Part shown: positions 1 to 8,700 of the stretch, piece after piece
How the letters are laid out: every line of letters starts with the position of its first letter
How positions within the stretch are numbered: the stretch's first letter is position 1
Source: Luminiphilus sp051201685
Lineage (GTDB): Bacteria > Pseudomonadota > Gammaproteobacteria > Pseudomonadales > Halieaceae
DNA length: 64,000 nt
NCBI RefSeq assembly: GCF_051201685.1
Contig: NZ_CP179213.1
Span: 806,001-870,000 of the forward strand
Reading direction: 5' to 3'
The notes under the pieces: generated by a model
What the model was told of the DNA's origin: nothing
The model's database searches: none
The model's input: the letters and a program-made list of their open reading frames with translations, nothing else
Program-made: the position numbers and the translations under genes

Positions 1-2740
1 CAACCGATTCAATATCCATTCGGTCGGCTTCAATTTTGGCTAAGTCCAAAATCTCGCTAATAAGATGCAGTAGGGTTTTTCCAGAGTTAAGTGCTGCTCG
101 AGCGAAGCGACTTTGCTGTGGTGTTGTATCCGTTTTTAGTAAAAGCTCATTCATTCCTATAATGCCGTGCAAAGGCGTTCTAATTTCATGGCTCATCACG
201 GCTAAAAATTCTGATTTGGCAACATTGGCAGCTTCAGCGGCTTGCTTCGCTTCCTCAAGATCTATGGTTCTCTCGTTGAGTCTGAGTGAAAACTCTAGCT
301 CTCTTCGATGAGACTGTTGGAGAGTTCTTTGCATCCACAATCCGATTCCCGCAACCATCAACGCTAGGAACACCACATAGATTGCGTAAGCTGTCTTTGA
401 GGACCAGAAGGGAGGCCGAATCACCAATGGAATTTGGAGGGCATCATAGTTCCAGTCGCCCATAACTCCTTTGCCAGCAAGTTCAATAAGATATGATCCC
501 GCAGGTGGAGCTGTAATGCTTAGGGTTCGGTCGTTACCCAGATCAACCCATTTGTCCCCGAGCCCGCTAATCCTGTACTTATATTTAATTTCGGACGGGG
601 CGATATATTCGGCGCCAAACATTTCAATCGTGACAATCTTGTCGTCGTAAGAGAGATCTAGATTGAGGTCTGATATGTCAGCTGAAAGGTCTATCGCCCT
701 GTTCAAAAGAGATATTGATGCGATGCCAATGCGGATGGGTTTCGCTGTTTCTTCCGCAGAATAGGCGTCGACAATAGAAACGCCTCGAAAGCCGCCAAAG
801 TATATTGTCCCGGAACTCGACCCATACGAAGAGCCGCTAATAAACTCACCAATATTCGCACCGAAGGTGTTTTTATAATTTCTGGCGTCCAATGTAAAAG
901 GGTTAAATCTAGTGAGTCCTTCATTGTGAGATAGCCAAAAACTTCCCGCATTATCTCGGTGGATTCCCATCACGGAAATACTTGGTAAATTGAGATCTCT
1001 CGTCACATTGTTTACTGCAGTAACGTTCAAGCGCTCGTCTCGTTGAGCTTTCATGAGCCCATATTGAAACGTCCCCACCCAAATTGCGTTGTCGTCTCCA
1101 TGTTGAAGCTCGACAGGGTTTATATTTTTTGTTGTCGTGCCGGCATCAATCAAAAACGTGGAAAAATCTGTGTCGGTTATTGTGGAAAGGTCTGCTGATA
1201 ACTTCGCAATTCCTTGCTCGTTGCCGACTAATATGCCGCCGTCGTGATCCATCAGGAGGGTGTAAATGATGTCGCTGATCCGACTGCCAGCAAGGGAGCG
1301 CACGGTGCGGGACACTTTTCCGTCGCTATTAACTACGCTAACACCCCCACCATAGGTTCCAACAACAAGGCCTGTATCTGGTAGCGCCAGTAGAGAAGTT
1401 ATAGCCTCGCTATGCAATGCATTGTCTTCGAGCGGGCCGTACAGAACCTTCGTTAGCTTGTCCCCTGCAATGTCGTAGCGGAAAAGGCCGCTGTCAAAGG
1501 TTCCAATCCATGCAAGGTTGTTGTCAACCGCCACAGCGGTTGCAATGCCCTCTGGAAGGTCTGGATGAGTAAAGTGATTGATGTTGCTAAAGGAGGCTTC
1601 GCCTGGGGCTAAATAAGACACGCCGGCATCAGTTGCGAGCCAAAGTACCCCATCTTTTGATACTGTGATTCCGTTTATGGTGTCACTTTGAAGGTTGCTG
1701 TTGGAACTATTAATAATTTTCGCCGTGCTTTTACGACCATGGGCTAGGCCGTTTGTGAGGCCTATCCAGTAGGTTTCATCGTCAGTTTTATATATTGATC
1801 TGACTTCAGTTTCAGCCAGTCCAGAATTGAAGTCGGTATAGGACTGAAAGGTGCGGCCTTTGTCTGTGGTTACGGCTAAACCTTTGCCCGTTCCAATCCA
1901 AGTGATTTGATCGTCGTGGTATATCTCGTAAATTGTGTTGGAGGGCAGATCCTCAGCGGTTGGGCCCGCTAATATTCGTCTAGTTTCAGACGTTTTTTTG
2001 TCTACAACAAATACTCCGGAGCCGAGAGTCGCGATCCATAACTCATCTTTATTCTCGGCTATTTTAAACAGGTCGCTGTTTCGAAGTTGCTGTGAGGAGG
2101 ATGCGCTTTTAAATATTGGTTTCTGGTTTTGCCAAATAACTTCAAAAATTCCTGCGCCATCGATGAGAGCATATAATTTTTCTCCATCTACGGAAAAATC
2201 TACGACGCTTACATCATCTGAAAATTGCGGCTTTGGTAGCTCAAAATAGAAAAGCTGAGAAGTTTCAGGTCTATACACACCGACTTTTCCAGCAAGGCCC
2301 AGCCAGATTCTTCCCGATGAATCGATTTCGAAACCTATAATGTCATCTTCGAGATTGCTTAGTGCTGCCGGAGTGCTTAGTACTTGACTCGTTGAACTGA
2401 GGGTTTGAATAGCTGATCTGGTAGCGATCCAAATCTTTTTGTCTGGGGTTTGCCTGACGCCCAATATTCTGCCGGGAGCCAAAGTCCCCTCTTCAAAAAG
2501 TTGGGGAATATATTGCTTAACCTCCACGCCATCATATCGGTTCAGTCCTTCCTGAGTGGAAAGCCAAACCATCCCTGAAGAGTCCTCAAATACATCAGTG
2601 ACAATAAAAGAGGTTAGTTGTCTTGATGCAGGCGAGCTCCAAAAGAGGAATCCGGGGGCATCATTCGCGGGATTGGACCAGCTGAAATGTGCAGTCAGCA
2701 GTAAAAGCGCTAGGAGATGAACCCTGGTTACTGTAACCAT
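1..2740 (-). CDS. Hybrid two-component sensor kinase with periplasmic propeller, 3' end cut by window start
   Basis: About 913 residues are visible in one open frame, and the gene continues past the window start. Residues 1-22 form a signal peptide or N-terminal membrane segment. Repeated motifs of the type VTDVFEDSSGMVWLSTQEGL then begin, typical of the two-component-regulator propeller family. A Y_Y_Y-like domain is expected just before a transmembrane segment near residues 783-803 (AYAIYVVFLALMVAGIG). A short linker leads to the HisKA H-box at 848-856 (VMSHEIRTP), with the phospho-acceptor His at 851. The kinase presumably senses a periplasmic ligand such as a glycan; ATPase and receiver domains would lie outside the window. 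It starts 62 nt beyond a hairpin terminator, so it probably has its own promoter. No clear Shine-Dalgarno precedes the ATG. The family call is firm, the ligand unknown. Confidence 0.85.
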   Translation of the reverse strand, partial: MVTVTRVHLLALLLLTAHFSWSNPANDAPGFLFWSSPASRQLTSFIVTDVFEDSSGMVWLSTQEGLNRYDGVEVKQYIPQLFEEGTLAPGRILGVRQTPDKKIWIATRSAIQTLSSTSQVLSTPAALSNLEDDIIGFEIDSSGRIWLGLAGKVGVYRPETSQLFYFELPKPQFSDDVSVVDFSVDGEKLYALIDGAGIFEVIWQNQKPIFKSASSSQQLRNSDLFKIAENKDELWIATLGSGVFVVDKKTSETRRILAGPTAEDLPSNTIYEIYHDDQITWIGTGKGLAVTTDKGRTFQSYTDFNSGLAETEVRSIYKTDDETYWIGLTNGLAHGRKSTAKIINSSNSNLQSDTINGITVSKDGVLWLATDAGVSYLAPGEASFSNINHFTHPDLPEGIATAVAVDNNLAWIGTFDSGLFRYDIAGDKLTKVLYGPLEDNALHSEAITSLLALPDTGLVVGTYGGGVSVVNSDGKVSRTVRSLAGSRISDIIYTLLMDHDGGILVGNEQGIAKLSADLSTITDTDFSTFLIDAGTTTKNINPVELQHGDDNAIWVGTFQYGLMKAQRDERLNVTAVNNVTRDLNLPSISVMGIHRDNAGSFWLSHNEGLTRFNPFTLDARNYKNTFGANIGEFISGSSYGSSSGTIYFGGFRGVSIVDAYSAEETAKPIRIGIASISLLNRAIDLSADISDLNLDLSYDDKIVTIEMFGAEYIAPSEIKYKYRISGLGDKWVDLGNDRTLSITAPPAGSYLIELAGKGVMGDWNYDALQIPLVIRPPFWSSKTAYAIYVVFLALMVAGIGLWMQRTLQQSHRRELEFSLRLNERTIDLEEAKQAAEAANVAKSEFLAVMSHEIRTPLHGIIGMNELLLKTDTTPQQSRFARAALNSGKTLLHLISEILDLAKIEADRMDIESV

Positions 2741-2802
2741 AATGTTAGGCTGCTTTTGGTGTGACTTGAGCTCAGTATACCGCTGTAGCATCACCAATGG
2801 GT

Positions 2803-2834
2803 AAAGCACCCTTAGGGTTACCTAGGGGTGCTTT
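2803..2834 (-). terminator. Hairpin terminator after the repeat-protein gene
   Basis: Arms 2803-2816 and 2821-2834 pair over 14 positions (AAAGCACCCCTAGG on the minus strand, one G-U pair) around a 4-nt loop, with A/T runs at the stem ends. It lies 27 bp past the stop of the repeat protein and separates it from the hybrid kinase gene. The T tract is short. Confidence 0.7.
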
Positions 2835-2861
2835 GGCGCTCCCGAACAGCCTAGACATCAA

Positions 2862-3536
2862 TCATCTGATGACCCAACGAGATCCTGCTTGGCTGGCGTC
2901 ATTTCGAATGACCCAGCGCGAACCTGCCTGGCTGGCGTCGTTACGAATAACCCACCGCGAACCTGCCTGGCTGGCGTCGTTCCGAATTACCCAGCGAGAT
3001 CCGGCTTGGCTGGCATCGTTCCGAATGACCCAGCGAGATCCGGCTTGGCTGGCATCATTGCGAATAACCCATCGCGACCCTGCCTGACTGGCGTCGCTTC
3101 GAATAACCCAGCGCGAACCTGCCTGACTGGCGTCGTTCCGAATTACCCAGCGAGATCCGGCTTGGCTGGCGTCGTTCCGAATGACCCAGCGAGATCCGGC
3201 TTGGCTGGCATCGTTGCGGATAACCCAGCGAGAACCTGTCTGATCAACTTTGCCTATATTCTTGACCGCAGCAGTATGTTCGGAATTTTCCATGCTGGGG
3301 TGTGTCGCCCATCTGAAACCCGAGCGCCGGTTGTCTGCCGGTAAATTTACCGCTGGACCCACGTCGTGGCTGGTTTCAGCCCAGCGAAATCCATTGTGCG
3401 GCGTGTCTGCGGCAACACCGGCAGCGACATTGCTTATTGCAGTGACGGCCCCGCGGAGATCGTCGTCCGCATAAGCCGTGCCAGCTGTTAACATCAGTGC
3501 TGTAGTGCACCTTGCGATGGTCTTAATCACTATCAT
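2862..3536 (-). CDS. Secreted 13-residue tandem-repeat protein, unrecognised
   Basis: This 224-residue protein has a Sec signal peptide (residues 1-23, likely cleaved after AYA, before DDD). An 84-residue mature leader contains two GFRWA motifs (49-53, 73-77) and one GSRWVIR (101-107). Nine tandem units NDASQAGSRWVIR follow directly (108-224), identical except for Ser in place of the first Asn in unit 4. The stop codon comes straight after the last unit. There are no Cys residues after the signal peptide. A near-perfect Shine-Dalgarno (AGGAGGT, 7-nt spacing) precedes the ATG. It lies between a secreted subtilisin-like protease and a terminator. I do not recognise the family. The W/R-rich unit could be a precursor of short peptides, a beta-solenoid or amyloid-like surface repeat, or a ligand-binding repeat. 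The coding assignment is strong because the units share peptide sequence despite synonymous divergence. Confidence 0.85.
   Translation of the reverse strand: MIVIKTIARCTTALMLTAGTAYADDDLRGAVTAISNVAAGVAADTPHNGFRWAETSHDVGPAVNLPADNRRSGFRWATHPSMENSEHTAAVKNIGKVDQTGSRWVIRNDASQAGSRWVIRNDASQAGSRWVIRNDASQAGSRWVIRSDASQAGSRWVIRNDASQAGSRWVIRNDASQAGSRWVIRNDASQAGSRWVIRNDASQAGSRWVIRNDASQAGSRWVIR
2865..3215 (-). repeat. Nine 39-bp in-frame tandem repeats
   Basis: Nine 39-bp units encode the 13-residue repeats. In minus-strand order, two codon types occur: type A (CAA GCC GGA TCT for Q-A-G-S) and type B (CAG GCA GGT/GGG TCG). The order is A A B B A A B B A'. Units 1-2 and 5-6 also share the GTC-then-GTA Val codons, so units 1-4 and 5-8 look like a duplicated 156-bp block. 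Because 39 is a multiple of 3, slippage or recombination would change copy number without breaking the frame. Confidence 0.9.
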
Positions 3537-3613
3537 GTCTATAACCTCCTAACAGGTCTGACGCTTCTTTTTTTCAGTCGCTCGCTCAGAGCAAAATGTG
3601 AACTGGTTCTCAG

Positions 3614-3645
3614 ATATTACGAAGCTGCGGTGTGTGTAAACACCG
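3614..3645 (-). promoter_or_regulatory. Possible promoter and overlapping inverted repeat for the repeat-protein gene
   Basis: On the minus strand TTTACA (3640-3635) and TAATAT (3619-3614) resemble -35 and -10 boxes with a short 15-nt spacer. A perfect inverted repeat CGGTGT-N6-ACACCG (3628-3645) overlaps the -35 box and could be an operator. It sits about 80 bp upstream of the ATG. This is inference from sequence resemblance only. Confidence 0.35.
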
Positions 3646-3707
3646 TGGGAATAACCCAAATGGGGTAGTGAATAAGTGCGATGGGCGAGGGTTTGCTTGC
3701 GGTACTT

Positions 3708-5669
3708 TTATTTTGAGGGAGGAACCCCTAACCGCTTAAGTTTTTGCTGTTCGTCTCGGTAGACCGCGGCCCAATTGAATGGCACGTCTGGTTGTTGAGG
3801 TGATTCAGTCGTTGGGTCGAGCCGCTCAAGATGTGCTGCAACCCCCCAGCGGCGGTCGGTGCTCACGCCCAATGCGGGGAGATTTTTTTCCACCATCAGA
3901 GGCATATTGGGTAAGGAGGGTGTTCCGTCCTCAAGCCGTTCTGCGGGTCCGTACAAGCGCTCTGTGCCTGCTAAAGCGGCGCTTATATTCAGGTTTTTTT
4001 GTTCGCAGTTGGTTTCACCTAATGTCAGGGCGCGGGAGCCGCTTACTCGTCCTGCACCTTGAATGAAGGGGCTGTAGGCAAGCTTTCCGGCTCGGCTCAA
4101 GGCGGGTTGAGCGCTAGTGACGAGCAAGCATTTGACGTCATCGTTAGTGAGTTCGGGTTTGATTTCGAGCAGCAGTGCAATCAGTCCCGAGACAACCGCA
4201 GCGGCTTGAGAGCTGCCTGTGGCCACATACTCCCCAGAGGATAAAAAGTAGTTTGGGTTTTCAATTGCCAAAGAAGAATCAGGAGGAATCAGACCACTGA
4301 TGTGACCACCGGGAGCGACAAGGTCAGGCTTGATCAGGCCCTCGAATGTTGGGCCACGGGACGAAAAGTTTGGAATATAGTCGTCGCGCTCGTCACCGGG
4401 TGTCCATGAATCAGTGATGGCGCCAACGGTAATAACGTAGGGGTTGTTGCCGGGCGAGCCTATTGTGCTCCAGTCTGGACCGTCGTTCCCTGCTGCAACG
4501 ACAACTGCAATGCCCGCTTCCCATGCTTTCATTACCGCTTGGTTCATGGGGTCTGCCCAATATTCACTGCGTGGCGTAGCGGTCAGCGACAGATTGAGTA
4601 CTCGAATATTAAATCGTGCTTGATTAGCGGTTACCCACTGAATACCTCGAATGATATCCATGAAGTCGCCATCCCCGCGAGGTGAGATCGCAGTGACGGG
4701 TATGAGCACTGCGTTGGGGGCTAGTCCTTGATATTGCAGGGGCTCTCGATTGGCAACGCGTCGACTGCTGGCAATGATACTGGCCATATGTGATCCATGA
4801 CCTCCATCATCGTGCAGTTCTAAATCGATGCGATCCCCAATAGCATCATAATGGGCAGCAATGCGACGTTCGCCGAGGGCGTTGTGAGTCAGTGCCGGTA
4901 TATCCCATAGTCCGGAATCAATGATGGCAACACCAACGCCCAACCCGGTTAGCCCTGCTTCGGCCAATAGTGTTGCTCCGGCTTCTTTTGAAAAGTAAAA
5001 GTCTTGCTGTTTGCCGGCATAGGCCGGAATAAGCTGTGTTTCACAGTCATCAAGACCTAGGGAAATTTCAAAGTCATTTTGCGTTAGTGATTTTGATGGC
5101 TTTGAGAATTGCATTGCAACCAGTGACGAGCCGGAAGGCAGCATGTGGTTCAGCTGTAGCGGTGCCCCCGATGTAATTTTGACGCCTTGGTTTGCAGGCG
5201 TCCCTGACATCTCTGTGCTCACCGAAAGAGTCGCATCACCCAATGTTTGGGGCCAAGAGGCATTAATCCACTTGAGGGGTTTCGGGTTATTGGCAAAATT
5301 GAAAATCCGCCACTGTAGAGACTGAGGCGTCAACTTAACTTGTAAATCTCCAGAGACGAGGCAGTCTCTGTTGTCGGGCAGCTTCGGTGGATTAAAGTCT
5401 TCGGTAAACTTGTCGACCCCTTTTATTGTCGCTAATTCAGGAAGCATATCAGCGCCGATAACTCCGCCAACCCCATGAACGATTGGTAGGTCGTGGGTTA
5501 CCTGCCCCCCTAAATTTTTTATGGCTTGACGTAAATGTTCGGCGTTCTTTCCTTGGAGTAAAACTTGTATCGACTGGTCAGCAGTTAATGCCGTCATTTC
5601 GTCTTTGCCAGATATGGAGGAGGACAAGATGAGTGCGAAAACGGGTAACAGGCCCCAGGAAATTTTCAT
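3708..5669 (-). CDS. Secreted subtilisin-like serine protease (S8 family)
   Basis: This 653-residue exported protease has a signal peptide at residues 1-20 (MKISWGLLPVFALILSSS). An inhibitor-I9-like propeptide follows at about 27-90, then an insertion domain before the catalytic domain. The triad is intact: Asp251 in AIIDSGL, His291 in GGHGSHMAS and Ser487 in ATGSSQAAA. The oxyanion Asn lies in VAAGNDGP. A C-terminal tail of about 110 residues carries no recognised domain. An upstream in-frame ATG exists at 5729, but the signal peptide fixes the start at 5669, 7 nt after the diguanylate-cyclase gene, which suggests one operon. The repeat-protein gene lies 171 nt downstream, so it is a candidate substrate, but that is only inference. 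It should act in the periplasm or outside the cell. Confidence 0.9.
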   Translation of the reverse strand: MKISWGLLPVFALILSSSISGKDEMTALTADQSIQVLLQGKNAEHLRQAIKNLGGQVTHDLPIVHGVGGVIGADMLPELATIKGVDKFTEDFNPPKLPDNRDCLVSGDLQVKLTPQSLQWRIFNFANNPKPLKWINASWPQTLGDATLSVSTEMSGTPANQGVKITSGAPLQLNHMLPSGSSLVAMQFSKPSKSLTQNDFEISLGLDDCETQLIPAYAGKQQDFYFSKEAGATLLAEAGLTGLGVGVAIIDSGLWDIPALTHNALGERRIAAHYDAIGDRIDLELHDDGGHGSHMASIIASSRRVANREPLQYQGLAPNAVLIPVTAISPRGDGDFMDIIRGIQWVTANQARFNIRVLNLSLTATPRSEYWADPMNQAVMKAWEAGIAVVVAAGNDGPDWSTIGSPGNNPYVITVGAITDSWTPGDERDDYIPNFSSRGPTFEGLIKPDLVAPGGHISGLIPPDSSLAIENPNYFLSSGEYVATGSSQAAAVVSGLIALLLEIKPELTNDDVKCLLVTSAQPALSRAGKLAYSPFIQGAGRVSGSRALTLGETNCEQKNLNISAALAGTERLYGPAERLEDGTPSLPNMPLMVEKNLPALGVSTDRRWGVAAHLERLDPTTESPQQPDVPFNWAAVYRDEQQKLKRLGVPPSK

Positions 5670-5676
5670 TGCTGCT

Positions 5677-7515
5677 TCATGATTCTTCAATGCGATACAT
5701 GTGGCTGAAATCCACATCCAGCATCTCAATCACCTTTGGTAAAGGTATAGGTTTTGCCAGTAGAAAGCCTTGGAGGATGTTGCAGTGATGACGGGTTAAA
5801 AAGTGCGCTTGTTCCTGAGTCTCAACACCCTCAGCCACTACGTCAAGATTCAGTGCTTCAGCCAGTGCAAGTATCGCTCGGACAATACTGTTACCACTTT
5901 CATTGCCGAGGTTTGCAACGAAGGCTTGATCTATTTTCAGCGTGTTGACAGGAAAGTCTTTTAAATAGCTCAGCGATGAATAGCCGGTTCCAAAATCATC
6001 AATAGCCAGCCTGAAGCCCGCTTTTCGCAGCTCATGGAGCTTAAGCAGACTATCGTCGGCGTCAGACATAATAACGCCCTCAGTAAGCTCGAGCTCAATT
6101 TCATTATTTAATTGCAGCTCACTAAGACGAACTTTTAGGGTCTCTAAAAAGTTAGCTTGAGTAAATTGTAAGGGCGACAAATTGATGCTTATAGTGAGGT
6201 GCGACGGAAAGGCCGCTTTCAAAGACTGAATATCAGTGTCCACGCGTTTAAATATCCAATCGCCCAACTGACTGATAAGCCCACTTCCTTCAGCCAGTGG
6301 TGCAAACAGCGCCGGCGAAATGGCACCAAGCTCCGGGTGACTCCATCGCACCAAAGCTTCTACGCCAGAGATTCGGCCTGACTGGGTGTCAACCTGAGGT
6401 TGATAGACCATAAATAATTGATCAGGGCTTTCGAGCGCGTCGCGGAGATCAGCTTCCAGCCGGAGCTTTCTTTCTGCATCGTCGGCCAGTGAGTCGTCAT
6501 AGAACCGGTAGCGATTTCGCCCCGACAGCTTTGCTGCGCTCAGTGCGATGTTGGCTCTGCGAATTATGGCCTCAGACTCGACGCCATTTTCAGGCGCCAC
6601 TGCAATGCCTACGCTTGCAGATAAGACGAGATGGTTTTCTCTAAATATCAATGGGGCATTGAGGGCTTCCAGAATCATTGTGGCAATCGCTGTGAGTGCC
6701 TGACTGCTCTCAATGTTGCGCACTATAATATTGAACTCATCGCCACCGGGGCGCATAAGATCAATGGTCATTTCCTTTAAATCGCCGCGGTCGATTGTTT
6801 CGTGGGGGTCGGGTCCTCGAGGTGCAAACTCCCTCAAACGCTCTTCAAGACGTGTTGCTACCACTCTTAATAGACTATCGCTAAGCGCTTCACCTAAGGG
6901 ATCGTGTATCCGCTTAAAATGGTCCAGATCAACCATAAGCAGGCCCATGGAGCGCTGATGAGCTACCGTCTCGTCTAGGCTTTGTGTGAGTTGGTCTACA
7001 AAGCTGCGTCGATTGGGTAGAGAGGTAAGCGGATCATAGTATGCGAGTGTTCTCAGCTGCACCTGCTGCGCTTTGAGTGCAGCAAATGCCTCGGCGGCTC
7101 TCAGCATGTACTTAACATCCCGCGACAGTAGAGCCCAATTGATAGGTTTGGTCTTGTACTGTGTTGCACCAGCCTCAAAGCCCTGATCAATAGAGCTATT
7201 GCCGTTGGCCCCTGTTGCAATGAGTATGGGAACGTTTTGTCCCTTCTCTGTTTGTCTGATGGCTTTGCAAACCGCAAAGCCATTTAAGCGAGGCATATCG
7301 ACATCTAAAAAAATAAGGTCAGGCTGCTGTTGTGCAAATAACGCTAGAGCTTCTTGGCCATCAATAGCCTCAAGAACCGCCATGCCTGCCGATTCCAAGC
7401 ACTCTCTCGCGAGCAGTCTTACCGTTGGGTCGTCATCGCAGACGAGAATCGTGGCAGGTGCGTCCAACGGTTTTTCGTTATCTATGGGGTCAGTTAACAC
7501 AATCTCGAGCGACAT
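5677..7515 (-). CDS. Response regulator with GGDEF and EAL domains (c-di-GMP turnover)
   Basis: About 612 residues encode an N-terminal receiver domain (CDDDPTVR acidic pocket, phospho-acceptor Asp in LIFLDVDMPR, Lys in YKTKP). A GGDEF domain follows with intact GGDEF at 257-261, then an EAL domain with EAL at 386-388, ELTE, DDFGTGYSS and VAEGVE motifs all present. The usual RxxD inhibitory site just before GGDEF is not seen (MTID instead), and the segment before it carries an insertion rich in charged residues. Both synthesis and breakdown of c-di-GMP therefore look possible. The start at 7515 (MSLEIVL) is preferred over 7566 because the longer form adds a segment unlike a receiver domain, though neither has a good Shine-Dalgarno. 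It is probably transcribed with the downstream protease, and the hybrid kinase at the end of the same strand is a possible partner. Confidence 0.9.
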   Translation of the reverse strand: MSLEIVLTDPIDNEKPLDAPATILVCDDDPTVRLLARECLESAGMAVLEAIDGQEALALFAQQQPDLIFLDVDMPRLNGFAVCKAIRQTEKGQNVPILIATGANGNSSIDQGFEAGATQYKTKPINWALLSRDVKYMLRAAEAFAALKAQQVQLRTLAYYDPLTSLPNRRSFVDQLTQSLDETVAHQRSMGLLMVDLDHFKRIHDPLGEALSDSLLRVVATRLEERLREFAPRGPDPHETIDRGDLKEMTIDLMRPGGDEFNIIVRNIESSQALTAIATMILEALNAPLIFRENHLVLSASVGIAVAPENGVESEAIIRRANIALSAAKLSGRNRYRFYDDSLADDAERKLRLEADLRDALESPDQLFMVYQPQVDTQSGRISGVEALVRWSHPELGAISPALFAPLAEGSGLISQLGDWIFKRVDTDIQSLKAAFPSHLTISINLSPLQFTQANFLETLKVRLSELQLNNEIELELTEGVIMSDADDSLLKLHELRKAGFRLAIDDFGTGYSSLSYLKDFPVNTLKIDQAFVANLGNESGNSIVRAILALAEALNLDVVAEGVETQEQAHFLTRHHCNILQGFLLAKPIPLPKVIEMLDVDFSHMYRIEES

Positions 7516-7620
7516 TTCGGGGTGACCGAATAATAGTAGCACTGTCAGTGCTGCGGGCCACTGCAAACAACTGGAGTTGTGCTAACCTTCCACTATCAAA
7601 TTTTCCCCAGTTATTAAGCA

Positions 7621-8694
7621 ATGACCATTGCCCAATCGCAGTTGATAAAAATCCGTGAACAAGTTCAGGAGCATCTGAATCGCAATCAGCGGTCGGAGAC
7701 ATCTCCAGAGCGTAAAGCAGATCTAGAGGCGGCTATCCGAGCGTTGCTGCAGCGTGAAAACGCGGTGATTGTTGCTCACTATTATACCGCGCCAGAAATC
7801 CAGGCTCTTGCTGAGGCCACAGGAGGGTGTGTTTCCGACTCCCTCGAAATGGCTCGGTTCGGGCGCGATCACCCGGCAGAAACACTTATTGTGGCGGGTG
7901 TCCGATTTATGGGGGAAACCGCGAAGATACTGACACCCCATAAGCGGGTTTTAATGCCCGATATGGAAGCGACTTGTTCGCTAGATTTAGGGTGCCCAGC
8001 CGATGAGTTTGCTGCTTTTTGTGACAGCCACCCAGACCGTGAAGTGGTTGTTTATGCCAACACCTCCGCGGCGGTGAAGGCGAGGGCTGATTGGGTGGTG
8101 ACCTCAAGCATTGCCTTGGATGTTGCTGAGCACCTTGCCGCTGAAAACCGGAAAATTATTTGGGCTCCCGACAGGCATTTGGGAGATTATGTCCGCCGCT
8201 CTACCGGCGCAGATATTTTAATGTGGGACGGCGCTTGCATTGTGCATGAAGAATTTAAAGCTCGTGGCATTGCAGATTTGAAGCAGGTTCACCCGGAGGC
8301 CGCAGTTTTGGTGCACCCAGAGTCTCCCGCATCCGTCATTGAAATGGCGGATCATGTGGGTTCGACGACCCAAATTATCAAGGCCGCGCAGTCCATGGAG
8401 CAAGACACTTTTATCGTCGCAACTGATCAGGGCATATTTTTCAAACTGCAGCAGGCGGCACCTGAGAAGACTTTCCTCATTGCGCCCACAGCTGGCAATG
8501 GAGCCACGTGTCGCAGTTGCGCGAATTGCCCTTGGATGGCAATGAACGACCTTGAGCGCCTTGCACTGGTGTTCGAAAGGCCAGACAACGAGATTCAGAT
8601 TGATCCGTTGCTGGGACAGGCGGCTATGCGACCTCTGGATCGTATGCTGTCATTCGCGGAGAACCTAAACACGGGCGTGGTTGGCCGCGCTTAA
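7621..8694 (+). CDS. nadA: Quinolinate synthase
   Basis: This 357-residue protein condenses iminoaspartate with dihydroxyacetone phosphate to quinolinate in de novo NAD synthesis. The N-terminal motif VAHYYTAPEIQ, the GGCVSDSLEMARFG segment, ATCSLDLGCP and the C-terminal CRSCANCPWM supply the substrate-binding and [4Fe-4S] cysteine positions of the family. Length matches the usual bacterial form. It is divergent from the c-di-GMP regulator gene with about 105 bp between them and convergent with the BepA-like gene (6 bp apart). nadE lies far away at 61520; nadB and nadC are not in the window. Confidence 0.97.
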   Translation: MTIAQSQLIKIREQVQEHLNRNQRSETSPERKADLEAAIRALLQRENAVIVAHYYTAPEIQALAEATGGCVSDSLEMARFGRDHPAETLIVAGVRFMGETAKILTPHKRVLMPDMEATCSLDLGCPADEFAAFCDSHPDREVVVYANTSAAVKARADWVVTSSIALDVAEHLAAENRKIIWAPDRHLGDYVRRSTGADILMWDGACIVHEEFKARGIADLKQVHPEAAVLVHPESPASVIEMADHVGSTTQIIKAAQSMEQDTFIVATDQGIFFKLQQAAPEKTFLIAPTAGNGATCRSCANCPWMAMNDLERLALVFERPDNEIQIDPLLGQAAMRPLDRMLSFAENLNTGVVGRA

Positions 8695-8700
8695 AAAGCT

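Noticed and set aside
2865..3215. CRISPR array
   Set aside because: The 39-bp units are contiguous with no unique spacers, and they encode a protein in frame.
2797..3344. Plus-strand ORFs across the 39-bp repeat array
   Set aside because: They are reverse-strand shadows of the repeat; only the minus-strand frame has a signal peptide, a strong ribosome site and constant peptide despite synonymous changes.
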